DNA of 64,000 nucleotides from Debaryomyces hansenii CBS767. Lineage: Eukaryota; Ascomycota; Pichiomycetes; Serinales; Debaryomycetaceae. Positions 19,701 to 27,835 of the stretch are shown piece after piece. The notes under the pieces were generated by a model that worked only from the letters and a program-made list of their open reading frames with translations, was not told where the DNA came from and did no database searches. A program made the position numbers and the translations under genes. Positions within the stretch are counted from its first letter, which is position 1. The number at the start of each line of letters is the position of its first letter. The stretch spans positions 1,798,001 to 1,862,000 of the forward strand of contig NC_006048.2 in NCBI RefSeq assembly GCF_000006445.2, read 5' to 3'.

Positions 19701-20001
19701 TGCTAAATTGAGACCTGCTGATAGGGTTAAGATTTTACAGCAGATTGAACAACTTTTTAATGAAGAAACTACTTCTTCTGATACTAATCGTAAGTCAGAA
19801 ACTATCGATTCTGAATCTCTGAAAGTCTTCATCTCACAGAAGGATTTATTAGATTCCCTAAAGGAAACAAAACCATCAATTTCCGTGAGTGAAAAAACGA
19901 AGCTCCAAAAAATCTATAACCAATTTGTTTCCGGCAGAGACGGTAATATGCCTGATGGAACACCTAATAATGAAGTTGGTGGAAGAACTACTCTTATGTA
20001 A
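16759..20001 (+). CDS. PEX1: Peroxisomal biogenesis AAA ATPase Pex1
   Basis: 1080 residues, similar to S. cerevisiae Pex1 (1043). An N-terminal double-psi-barrel-like region (1-190) is followed by a linker and two AAA modules. D1 has Walker A GNSGSGKT (494-501) and a Walker B of type LLILDNLD, with Asn replacing the catalytic Glu, as is common in the Pex1 D1. D2 is well conserved: SWSDIGGLKDAK, Walker A GYPGCGKT (766-773), Walker B ILFFDEFDS, MLTQMDGAEG and ALLRPGRLDK. Pex1 with Pex6 extracts ubiquitinated Pex5 from the peroxisomal membrane. The residue after D1 Walker A is a CTG codon (18262-18264), Ser in the alternative code. CCTCGG upstream may link it to fatty-acid control. Confidence 0.97.
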   Translation: MDNHKVQISYKPLRSNLINLPSNLTNLLFNANVNIQDVIIELILQSGAKSYTGWSGMSSSKILTLEIDPIFAQSLSLSDKHQVTLNLKLNNFETTQINLEPVTSSDWELVELHAQILEDKLLSQSRCVSLNQVLVVYPSQTTSAKLIVTDIGTKDHNYAKISPMCEVAIAPKVRVKKAESTSGKSTKSSKSSRAEDYSNLPSVLKRGISLPHNIFSDLPSHSNPDGYEIYVNFNEVIHSLNKAEYVAVSIVPGPNSKQNIVGSGNQNPEQNQNQNQTLTKENSKEKISSPLKETKRVIAKLVNCPKCPSNTVGLSAKLAVALNVEYQVGSIVVLNPSVKHISKKPSSFVIHPYILQTKKTDQINLNSIEKKDKNTKLLQALTTLFYNEESPINNSPITNYIKLPIVPHLLPNGGLLKFKRNDDVNAWIKPFTFSDEKKQIKLETGEELIRNQSFIQEIKSESEEKDEVIGLDNMIEEALDSITINKNSGTLIYGNSGSGKTLMLNLIASKINSDYGYHTKYISCEKIMNENFNLLSNNHAMKWIQECSWHKPSLLILDNLDKILPAEMEHVDSAVSNQLTEFLITRLQKIYSQHNSNLSILISATSKEALNKLLFQCHLLEHFHHLSPPDKNTRLDIINGYITDKLGCNIQFDVMDMVSETEGYLPNDLKILCDRIYHESLFSQAQSASQNNLKIAKEHFEKALKGYTPSNLRGVKLQKSSISWSDIGGLKDAKNILLETLEWPTKYAPIFANCPLRLRSGILLYGYPGCGKTLLASAIAGQCGLNFISIKGPEILNKYIGASEQSVRELFERAQSAKPCILFFDEFDSIAPKRGHDSTGVTDRVVNQMLTQMDGAEGLDGVYVLAATSRPDLIDSALLRPGRLDKSVICDMPSFEDRLDILESITTKMDLMEDVNLKQIAEKTAGFSGADMQGLGYNAYLKAVHVKLSNDELQAVKGEKHNTKDKISFDFFQVNSEKLKNAKLRPADRVKILQQIEQLFNEETTSSDTNRKSETIDSESLKVFISQKDLLDSLKETKPSISVSEKTKLQKIYNQFVSGRDGNMPDGTPNNEVGGRTTLM

Positions 20002-20075
20002 TTGTTATTTAGGCTCAATATTATATTAATAGATTTCCAATAAAGCATATTCAGTAGTGGAGTGTAGTAGAGAAG

Positions 20076-20084
20076 AAAAAAAAA
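20076..20084 (-). terminator. Pol III terminator of tRNA-Cys
   Basis: A run of nine A on the plus strand (T on the gene strand) begins five bases after the tRNA-Cys 3' end. Confidence 0.8.
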
Positions 20085-20089
20085 CGACA

Positions 20090-20161
20090 AGCTCGCACTC
20101 AGGATCGAACTAAGGACCAACAGATTTGCAATCTGCTGCGCTACCACTGCGCCATACGAGC
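20090..20161 (-). tRNA. tRNA-Cys (GCA)
   Basis: 72-nt gene on the minus strand. The acceptor stem starts GCTCGTA and ends with discriminator T, typical of tRNA-Cys. The D arm is GGCGCAGTGGTAGCGC, the anticodon loop in CAGATTGCAAATCTG reads GCA, and the T arm contains TTCGATC. There is no intron. It lies between PEX1 and PSF1. Confidence 0.97.
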
Positions 20162-20618
20162 TAGCTTTTTTTAGCAAAATGAATCTATTTGATAAGACAA
20201 TACATATTATGAATTATCTTATTCTAATAGATATATCCAAACCTTTTCACTTACAGTCAACTATTCTTTTAAATTTACTATAATATGACTCAAATGAATT
20301 GGAAGGAAGTTCAAAACAAGCAGCTAGCCGCAATAAATATGCGTAGTTGGATATGCAAATATCAGTAGCTTATAAGCAATATATATATACTTTCTAAACT
20401 ATTGCATAAACTCAAATAGAGTGAAGATAGTATCTTGAAATACTTATTGATTAGATTTAGTATATTTCAGATTACCTTAACTTCTAACGGTTCTATTTTA
20501 CTTCCCAGGCTAGGAAGCGTCTTTCCTAATCTACACGCGTATACATACAAAAAAACATTACGAGCCAAAAATTCATAATCATTTTAATACTTCAAAAACT
20601 TCAGCATTGACATACCAT
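20162..20618. other. Intergenic region upstream of PSF1
   Basis: 457 bp between tRNA-Cys and PSF1. The only element I can name is ACGCGT at 20535-20540. No LTR or other RNA gene is recognised near the tRNA. Confidence 0.5.
20535..20540. promoter_or_regulatory. MCB element ACGCGT upstream of PSF1
   Basis: ACGCGT lies 84 bp before the PSF1 ATG, in the same window of distance as for MCM2, PPH3 and CMR1. Confidence 0.6.
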
Positions 20619-21317
20619 ATGTACGGGAATCTCGCCAACAAATTGATCCTTGATGCTAAGAGGTCATCTAATTTATCAGAAACACCATTATACCAAACTG
20701 ATTTAGTGAAAAGTATAATAAAAGAGACAACTGATCTTAATAAAGATGCTGAATACTTAGGTGAAGAACAACGAATACAAGAAGAAGATTCCGAAAATGC
20801 TGATGAAGAAAAAATGAAGATAAATCAATGTCAACTATTTGTCACACATTTGTGTATGCGTAGAAATAAAAGATGTTTGTTGGCGTATGAAAAATTAAGG
20901 GCTGACAAAATCGATGAGTTCTCTTGGTTGAATATTGACCCCATAACAGAAACAGGTAACACTGACCCAAATAAAAATAAATTCGGCTCCACAGGAAATG
21001 GGTCTAATTCGTTGGTTAGTAATTCTGCCAATTATACTACACAATTGAATTTAGATAACTTGAATCATGCAGAGCAGGAATACTACAAGAATTATCAACA
21101 TTTAATAACTAATTACAAGTCGAATTTCGCCGATATAGACTTGTCTGGGGATTTGGATCCACCTACTAATATATTTACCGATGTCAGGGTCCTTAAAAAT
21201 GGAGGTGAAGTTCAAACTGAATATGGTGTATTTAACCTAATTAAGGACTCCCAGTTTTATGTGAGAAAGTCTGATGTTGAGAGATTAATTCAACAAGGAT
21301 ATCTTGAAGAAATATAA
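20619..21317 (+). CDS. PSF1: GINS complex subunit Psf1
   Basis: 232 residues. The start at MYGNLANKL matches the conserved Psf1 N-terminus, so an in-frame TTG 12 bp upstream is not the start. The conserved RNKRCLLAYEKLR, LDLSGDLDPPT-like and C-terminal domain B (IQTEYGVFNLIKD-like, VERLIQQGYLEEI) are present. Psf1 is part of the GINS tetramer that joins Cdc45 and MCM2-7 in the CMG helicase. It is thus a direct functional partner of MCM2 at 1041, and both have MCB elements. A non-conserved Asn/Gly/Ser-rich linker (about 115-145) is the only lineage-specific part. Confidence 0.97.
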   Translation: MYGNLANKLILDAKRSSNLSETPLYQTDLVKSIIKETTDLNKDAEYLGEEQRIQEEDSENADEEKMKINQCQLFVTHLCMRRNKRCLLAYEKLRADKIDEFSWLNIDPITETGNTDPNKNKFGSTGNGSNSLVSNSANYTTQLNLDNLNHAEQEYYKNYQHLITNYKSNFADIDLSGDLDPPTNIFTDVRVLKNGGEVQTEYGVFNLIKDSQFYVRKSDVERLIQQGYLEEI

Positions 21318-21402
21318 ATTGGAAAAGATATTATGTACAATAGATGAAATAAGTAAATAACTCAAGCATTCGAATGTAGGATTTTTCAGGTATATAGGGA
21401 AC

Positions 21403-21957
21403 CTAAGCAATCATATCAAAATCTTCGTCTTCATTTTCACTCAGTTCCTTCTTCGTCTCAATGGCTGTTATATTCTCTTGTTTCTCTTTCTCCGAATCTT
21501 CGTTATTAATATTAGTTTCCTGTTTTGTTGTAGCTTCCATATTTGTATCATTCATTGCACCATCCGTTTCTTCTCCGGTTACTATAGTATTCAACTCTTT
21601 GATTTCATCGTTAAGCTTCTTTGTTCCCAATGTTGTATTCTTCTGGTCGACACTAATTGGTAGTATCATTATTCCATCTTTATTCTTATTATAGACCCCA
21701 ATATTCTCATCCATTATTTTAACTTCTTTCCTCAATCCTATTGCAACATTACTTATTGCATTATATATGTTTTTAGTTTGAGCCTTCATTTGGTCCTTTT
21801 GTTCAGTTAAGTCGTTATCGCTAGATTTAGGTGTGGAGTATGTTTGGAACAAGCTTGACATATTGTCAAGCAAAGATACTATCTTGCAGTCAATTTCATA
21901 AAGCGAATCCAACCTTTCCTGGACAAAGTTGTTCGTACTTTCCTTTTCAATAGACAT
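21403..21957 (-). CDS. MED11: Mediator complex subunit Med11
   Basis: 184 residues. The conserved head-module helix region lies at the N-terminus: NFVQERLDSLYEIDCKIVSLL and a coiled stretch to about 95. A long acidic tail rich in Glu, Asn and Thr follows (EDSEKEKQENITAIETKKELSE, then EDEDFDMIA). Med11 pairs with Med22 in the Mediator head and helps recruit TFIIH. The tail makes it longer than the S. cerevisiae protein. It converges with PSF1, with an 85-bp gap, and is divergent with the FOL3-type gene. Confidence 0.88.
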   Translation of the reverse strand: MSIEKESTNNFVQERLDSLYEIDCKIVSLLDNMSSLFQTYSTPKSSDNDLTEQKDQMKAQTKNIYNAISNVAIGLRKEVKIMDENIGVYNKNKDGIMILPISVDQKNTTLGTKKLNDEIKELNTIVTGEETDGAMNDTNMEATTKQETNINNEDSEKEKQENITAIETKKELSENEDEDFDMIA

Positions 21958-22103
21958 TTATTAATTACAAGTGTTACGGATTATTGAATGCTATTTAGTA
22001 CTAGAATAAAACAGATTTTTTATCGCATCAAAATTTTGAGATACGACAAATATTCAAAAATTGTGTTCTCCAGATATAAGGTAGATAGTTTCGTTCCATA
22101 ATT

Positions 22104-23453
22104 ATGCCAATTGATCTAGGACTCTCTAGAGTTACAAAATTACTTCGCCATCTTGGAAATCCACATATAAATACATATAAATCCATCCATATTGCAGGGA
22201 CAAATGGTAAAGGATCCACGGTAGCTTATTTGTCCTCCATATTAACCCAAGCCAAGGTTAGAAATGGGCGTTTTACTTCACCACATATGGTATATTATAA
22301 TGATTCCATTTGCATAAATAATGAAGTTTATCCACTTGCAAAATTTAAGAGTATCAGTGATTACGTTCAGAAAGAGAATACATCTTTACGATTAGGTTGT
22401 ACTGAATTCGAGCTTTTAACGGTTACTGCGTTCAAAATTTTTGAACTAGAAAGGGTTGAGTTGGCAATAATAGAAGTTGGTCTTGGGGGGAGACTTGATG
22501 CTACAAATGTGTTGGAATCTTTTATTGATGATAGAACGACCGGCCATAAAGGTGGTGTTATAGCTACTGGAATAACAAAGATAGGTATAGATCACGAAGC
22601 ATTATTAGGTGATACGTTAGCCGCAATAGCGTATGAAAAGGCTGGTATTATGAAGAAGTCTGTTTCGTGCGTTGTTGATAGACAAAATGATCAAGAAGCC
22701 TTGGATGTGTTAAAAAAAGTCGCAAAAGATACCATGTCAGATTTGTACATAGTGGACGGTATAAGTGAAGCAGAAACGTATCCGACGGACAAGCTGTGTT
22801 GTTCTGACGACGTTAAATCCCTTGTGGAATACTCCCCCCTCAAGGGTGACTACCAATTGCAAAATTTGAGTATAGCATTAAAAATACTAGATGTTATTAA
22901 GCTCCAAAATCATTCGTCATTGAATGATGAAAACGGAGAATCAAAGCTAACTACAGACTCTATCAAACTTGGAATCAAGAAAACAGTATGGCCTGGTAGG
23001 TTACAATCCATAAATATCCCAAAATCAGGGTTGCGTCTTCTTCTAGACGGTGCACATAATGAAAGTGCAGCTATAGAGCTTGCAAAATACATTGAACGTA
23101 TCAGAAATGATGGAAGCGGAATTATATTTGTGATTGCATTAACTAAGGGCAAATCGATTGATAACCTTTTGAAGCACGTTATTCATAAAAATGATACGAT
23201 TATACCTACAGTCTTCTCTATCCCTGACCAAATGCCTTGGGTTTCAAGCTACTCGTGTGAGGATGTGCAGAAAGTAGCTAAAAACTATGTTGAAGACGTA
23301 AGAAATATAAGTGCTTCTGGCCAAAGCATTGAACAGGTGCTAGATTATGTAAATGAGCTCAAATTATCGGGTGATAATAGAAATGTAGTAGTATGTGGGA
23401 GCTTGTATTTGTGTGCTGATATCTTAAGATACGTGGATACAGTTTCTAAATAG
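22104..23453 (+). CDS. FOL3: Dihydrofolate synthetase / folylpolyglutamate synthase family (Fol3-type)
   Basis: 449 residues. Mur-ligase fold enzyme. The N-terminal block MPIDLGLSRVTKLLRHLGNP and P-loop HIAGTNGKGST, then EVGLGGRLDATNV, TKIGIDHEALLG, YEKAGIMK and the C-terminal LLLDGAHN, identify the folC family. The short N-terminus starting directly at LGLSRV fits Fol3, which adds glutamate to dihydropteroate in folate synthesis, better than the longer mitochondrial Met7. The third yeast paralogue, Rma1, cannot be fully excluded. There is no targeting peptide. It is divergent with MED11. Confidence 0.8.
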   Translation: MPIDLGLSRVTKLLRHLGNPHINTYKSIHIAGTNGKGSTVAYLSSILTQAKVRNGRFTSPHMVYYNDSICINNEVYPLAKFKSISDYVQKENTSLRLGCTEFELLTVTAFKIFELERVELAIIEVGLGGRLDATNVLESFIDDRTTGHKGGVIATGITKIGIDHEALLGDTLAAIAYEKAGIMKKSVSCVVDRQNDQEALDVLKKVAKDTMSDLYIVDGISEAETYPTDKLCCSDDVKSLVEYSPLKGDYQLQNLSIALKILDVIKLQNHSSLNDENGESKLTTDSIKLGIKKTVWPGRLQSINIPKSGLRLLLDGAHNESAAIELAKYIERIRNDGSGIIFVIALTKGKSIDNLLKHVIHKNDTIIPTVFSIPDQMPWVSSYSCEDVQKVAKNYVEDVRNISASGQSIEQVLDYVNELKLSGDNRNVVVCGSLYLCADILRYVDTVSK

Positions 23454-23522
23454 AAATAAGATAGTCATTTTAATGCATGTTTAATTAAGTACATTATAAA
23501 TGGGTGTGAATTTCTCACCAAC

Positions 23523-23528
23523 ACGCGT
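23523..23528. promoter_or_regulatory. MCB element ACGCGT upstream of CMR1
   Basis: ACGCGT lies 79 bp before the CMR1 ATG, in the 148-bp gap after the FOL3-type gene. Confidence 0.6.
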
Positions 23529-23601
23529 GAAACGATTGGAAATTTTCTAGACATATTCTTTAAACGTTTAAAGTCAAAGTCAAGAGGCATGCAGTGACAT
23601 A

Positions 23602-25356
23602 ATGGCACCTTTATCTGATTTTGAAAAGCAAAGACAAGAAAATATACAGAGAAATAAAGATCTTCTCCGTAAATTGAACTTAGATTCGGCAACTGATTCG
23701 ATTTCTCGAGAGATTCCTAATCAAAGACAAGCCAATGGTGCAAAAAAAAGAAAGACCAATAATGCAGCAAAGCCGATTAAAAAGGAGCCTCAGGAGCCAT
23801 CCAGGCGGTCACGAAGATTAGCCGGTGTTACAATGGAAAATACTGAGGAATATCAAAAGGTTAAGGAAGAAATGGAGGAAGCTGAACGAAAGAAGAAAGA
23901 GTTAGAAAAATTGAAGCTGACAAGACTATTTGGCAATTTCCACTTAATTGATCTAGTTACGGACAAAAGACTGGGAGATATGAAGTTTGAAAAGAAAGTC
24001 CTAAAATTGCCAAATGAAATAAAGAAAGAAGAAAATAATACTAAAGAAATAAAAGAAGAGGAGGATGACCATTTACAAGATGACGATATAAATATTGAAA
24101 GTGATAATAAGGTATTGGAGATATTGAAGGACCTCGGCGACAAATTCTCAGCTGGTGACTTCTACGACTTAATTCGAAACTCCTCCCTGGATTATGATGA
24201 TAAGGGATTAGAATCAAAGCGAAACGAATTTGATAATTTGAAATTGTTTGAACGTTTCGACCCCTTGGATATTAAAATCACCCATCAGAGAATCACTGCA
24301 ATCAATTTCCATCCATCAAAAACTGATAGAGTGATCACTGCAGGTGATAAAGTAGGCAATTTAGGCATATGGGCGGTTGATTCAACTGAAGATGAAGATC
24401 CGGCTATCACTATTTTGAAGCCACATGGTAGGTCTATCGCCAAAATACTCACACCTCATAGTAATCCTTCAAAGATTTATTCATGTGCTTATGATGGTTC
24501 CGTAAGAGAGCTTGATTTGAATAAACTAGAATCGTCTGAAGTAATCTACTTAAAAGATCCATATGAATCTCAAGACTACCCATTAGCAGTCTCAGACATT
24601 AATTTATGTCAAGAAGGGAACCCAAATGTCTTATATTTAACTACTTTAGGTGGACACTTCTACCAGCATGATTTAAGGACTCCGTTCAAATCTATCAAAC
24701 CTAATTCATTGTTGAGGTTGCATGATAAGAAAATAGGTTCATTTTGTATTAATCCAAATTTATCACATCAAATTGCAACCGCATCATTAGATAGAACGTT
24801 CAGAATATGGGATTTGCGTAATATTAGTAAGTCAAATAGTAGTTGGTCTGAATATGAAGACCAAATATCTCCTCACGTTTATGGCAGCTATTCATCCAGA
24901 CTTTCTGTTTCTTCTGTTGACTGGAACTATGAAAATAGGTTGGTGTGTAATGGATATGACGATACAATTAATATTTTTGATTTAAGTAGTGAAAGTCTGG
25001 AATTACCACCAGTTACTGAATGGTCAAAGACGTACCAAACAGGTACGAAAAATAAAGATGAACAAATTCCAACCAATATTAAGCCTTTCACCAGAATCAA
25101 GCACAACTGTCAAACTGGTAGATGGGTCTCCATTCTCAAATCTAGATGGCAGGCTTCCCCTGGTGATGGGATTCAAAAATTTGTTATTGCAAATATGAAT
25201 CGTGGATTAGATATTTACGATCAAAAAGGGCAAATATTAGCTCATTTAACAGATTCAGAGAAGGTAGGAGCAGTACCAGCAGTCGCAGCCATGCATCCAA
25301 TAGAAAATTGGTGTGTTGGAGGGAGCGCTAGTGGTAAGTTATATTTATTCGAATAG
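23602..25356 (+). CDS. CMR1: WD40 DNA-damage-associated protein Cmr1
   Basis: 584 residues. The N-terminus MAPLSDFEKQRQENIQRNKDLLRKLNL matches Cmr1 in type. A basic/acidic low-complexity segment (about 45-185) follows. A seven-bladed WD40 propeller fills the C-terminal two thirds, with IATASLDRTFRIWDLR as the clearest repeat. Cmr1 binds UV-damaged DNA and localises to intranuclear foci under replication stress. In S. cerevisiae it is co-expressed with replication genes. The MCB 79 bp upstream fits that. The family is the fungal WDR76-type. Confidence 0.92.
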   Translation: MAPLSDFEKQRQENIQRNKDLLRKLNLDSATDSISREIPNQRQANGAKKRKTNNAAKPIKKEPQEPSRRSRRLAGVTMENTEEYQKVKEEMEEAERKKKELEKLKLTRLFGNFHLIDLVTDKRLGDMKFEKKVLKLPNEIKKEENNTKEIKEEEDDHLQDDDINIESDNKVLEILKDLGDKFSAGDFYDLIRNSSLDYDDKGLESKRNEFDNLKLFERFDPLDIKITHQRITAINFHPSKTDRVITAGDKVGNLGIWAVDSTEDEDPAITILKPHGRSIAKILTPHSNPSKIYSCAYDGSVRELDLNKLESSEVIYLKDPYESQDYPLAVSDINLCQEGNPNVLYLTTLGGHFYQHDLRTPFKSIKPNSLLRLHDKKIGSFCINPNLSHQIATASLDRTFRIWDLRNISKSNSSWSEYEDQISPHVYGSYSSRLSVSSVDWNYENRLVCNGYDDTINIFDLSSESLELPPVTEWSKTYQTGTKNKDEQIPTNIKPFTRIKHNCQTGRWVSILKSRWQASPGDGIQKFVIANMNRGLDIYDQKGQILAHLTDSEKVGAVPAVAAMHPIENWCVGGSASGKLYLFE

Positions 25357-25452
25357 ATAACGAACAAATTACATATACTTCTTTTATAATGTACATTTAT
25401 TTTGTTTTATTGGAAACTAGAAACCTCAAATACTATAAAACTATTAAGTAAT

Positions 25453-26656
25453 TTAAGCAGAAGAGGTCATAACTTGCCAGACTCTGATAACGTTATCAGT
25501 GTAACCAGCAAATAAGTTTTGACCATCAGCAGACCAAGCTAAAGAGACAGCTTCTGGGTCCTTAGCCTTAGCACCAATAGCGAATTCTGGCTTCAATTCA
25601 TCTAATAAAGTTCTTTCTTGTAAGTTGAAGATCTTAATACCAGAAGCGGTGGCAGCAGCTAACCAGTATCTGTTTGGAGAGAAAGCTAAAGCGTGAACTT
25701 CAGAAGCAGCGTTCAAGGTGTATAAAGTCTTGTTTGAGTTCAAGTCCCATAAGATGATAACACCGTCCTTACCAGCAGAAGCACATAATGATCCATCTGG
25801 GGAGATAGTGATACAAGAAATGTAACCGGTGTGACCAATGAAGTCAGCGTTAACATTGTATTCGTTTAAGTCCCATGACTAGTTTATGTTAGTATTCCGA
25901 AACGGATAAAAAATGTTAAGGAACATAATTCTGTGGGTAAGATCAAAAAAAGTGAGGTTATGGAGTATCAGAGATCTTGGTGATAAAATATGTCTCATTC
26001 GAAGCTGGCAAGCCCCGTCTGAAGTAGCAAATATGAAATACATCATCTAGCCATAACCAATAGAGAAGAGATCCCACAAACTATGTTGGTCCACGAAAAC
26101 ATTTGAAAAATTAAAAAAAAATTGCACATACCTTAACAGTCTTATCCCAAGAAGCAGAGATAACAGTGGAAGAGTCTTCGGATGGGGAGAATCTAACAGC
26201 AGAGACCCAATCGTTGTGACCGGATAAAGTTTGCATACATTCACCAATGGTGTTCCAGACCTTGACGGTCTTATCACGGGAAGCAGAAACAATTTGTCTC
26301 AAGTTCTTGGCAATAGAACAAGATAAGACATCACCGTTGTGTCCAACGAATCTTTGGGTACATTCACCGGATTCTAAGTCCCATAATCTCAAGGTTCTAT
26401 CCCAAGAAGCAGATAATGCGTAAGCACCGTCAGCAGAGATAGTGACATCTTGGATAATGTGAGAGTGACCCTTGAAGGATTTCTTTGGGACACCGTATTG
26501 ACTGTCATCACCAGTTAATTTCCAGGTGATTAAAGTCTTATCTCTGGAACCAGATAATAATAAATCTGGATCAGCAGCGGAGGTGGCTAACGAAGTAACC
26601 CATCCGTTGTGACCTTCTAAGGTACCTCTTAAAACTAAAACTTCTTGATCAGCCAT
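25453..26656 (-). CDS. ASC1: 40S-associated WD40 protein Asc1/RACK1 (spliced)
   Basis: Two exons on the minus strand: 26656-26132 (175 codons) and 25878-25453. The 253-bp intron has donor GTATGT, branch TACTAAC and acceptor CTAG. The junction reads [15 protein letters not shown]. The product has 316 residues, against 319 in S. cerevisiae, and seven WD40 blades ([44 protein letters not shown] and others, ending in [12 protein letters not shown]). Asc1 is a stoichiometric component of the 40S head involved in translation quality control and signalling. The intron hosts a U24 snoRNA, as in S. cerevisiae. An RRPE-type element lies about 70 bp upstream. Confidence 0.96.
25956..26058 (-). ncRNA. 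snR24: C/D box snoRNA U24 (snR24) in the ASC1 intron
   Basis: On the gene strand, a terminal stem GGTTATGG/CCATAACC (26058-26051 and 25963-25956) encloses box C ATGATGT (26046-26040) and box D CTGA (25971-25968). Between them lie the U24 antisense and internal-box blocks ATATTTGCTACTTCAGA and TATCACCAAGATCTCTGAT. These closely resemble yeast and human U24, which guides 2'-O-methylation of large-subunit rRNA. The mature RNA would be about 87 nt. It lies fully within the ASC1 intron (25879-26131), so it should be released by debranching and trimming. Confidence 0.9.
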
Positions 26657-26724
26657 TGTTACTATAATAAAATACTGTGTTGTTTAATTGCTGAATTTTC
26701 TTTCTATAGAGGTAGTATAAATCA

Positions 26725-26735
26725 AAAATTTTTCA
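26725..26735 (-). promoter_or_regulatory. RRPE-like element upstream of ASC1
   Basis: TGAAAAATTTT on the ASC1 strand, about 70 bp before its start. This is the ribosomal RNA processing element sequence of yeast growth genes. Confidence 0.5.
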
Positions 26736-27023
26736 CCAATGCAGCACTAAGGAATAATTTTCAAAATTCAAGTTACACAAAAGTGCTTGTTTGGTTAGGA
26801 TGCCCGGCGTGTGAGATTTTTGGGTTTTTTTTGAGTCTGGGGCCGTGATAAGGTTAACTACGCAACTGTGCTCGGAAATACTCATTTGGAGGTGACTGTT
26901 TTTTAGCCGAGAAATACGAGATGGCACATGTTGATACGCGTGATTGCAGCAACTTGAGGCTTGTAGGACTGTTGTAGGAGCGAGTTGGGACTGATGCTAG
27001 TAACTAATATGGTCTGCGACAAT

Positions 27024-27080
27024 AGTGCAATAAGGAGTAGAAGATGGATATAGTGTAATAAGGAGTAGAAGATGGATATA
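27024..27080. repeat. 28-bp tandem duplication (2 copies)
   Basis: Two adjacent copies of a 28-bp unit containing AATAAGGAGTAGAAGATGG, differing by one base in the compared part (GTGCAATAAGG versus GTGTAATAAGG). Non-coding, and recent in appearance. Confidence 0.8.
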
Positions 27081-27835
27081 ATGTGTGAGATGGATTAGAA
27101 GCTTATATTGGGCGAGGATTTATAGGTTTACAAAATTTATTAATTTAAACAAGTTTTGTAATTTATGATATTTATGATGTTTGCGGTAATTATGTTAATT
27201 TAGACATTTTGAATATTTCAGGATGATTAGGTTTTGCTTATTGTAATGTTTATAGTCTGTGAAGGAAGGATTAAGAGAATATATAATAGGACAAGTGGTT
27301 CATGCAGCAAGTTAACTACATATGTTGGTTGAGATGACCCCACAAGAAAAGTAATTGCGACCATTATGCCACATTTTATCCAACTTACAAATATTTATCT
27401 TATTGGATAGCCATATTACGAACCTTTATACAATGGACATTATAAATACATACGATCGTCTTATCTATAAGATGCACCGGTGATATATCAAATCGTTTGA
27501 AATGGATGCAAACCAACCTGTCCCAACTGTCCCAGCCTTGCCAAACTACCTACCTACTAAACCATGTTTTCGAAGATACCAAGTACCTGAAAGTAAATCA
27601 ACTCTCTTAAACCCACTACTCTGAACCCACAATATTTTGAATTGCTTTATAGATAAAATTTTAATTATTAAAGATACTTCACCCATTGGGCCACAATTCT
27701 GATCTGTTCGTGCACACAGGCCCTCACCCATTTCTGCGCGTGACTGGAGTATCAGATACTCCGATCTTCAGTGTTCTTTGAAGCATAGGTGTACACTATA
27801 TTGCCAATTCGACTTAGAGGGCAACGAACAGTGTG

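Larger units (their letters stand above)
26657..27835. other. Long intergenic region between ASC1 and the YvcK-like gene
   Basis: 1.18 kb. It holds an RRPE-type site at 26725-26735 near ASC1, an ACGCGT at 26936-26941 that is far from both starts, and a 28-bp direct duplication at 27024-27080. I see no tRNA, LTR or supported small gene. Confidence 0.5.

Noticed and set aside
26936..26941. ACGCGT upstream of ASC1 as a further MCB
   Set aside because: It is 280 bp from ASC1 and 900 bp from the next gene, unlike the 72-107 bp of the others, and ASC1 is not an S-phase gene.
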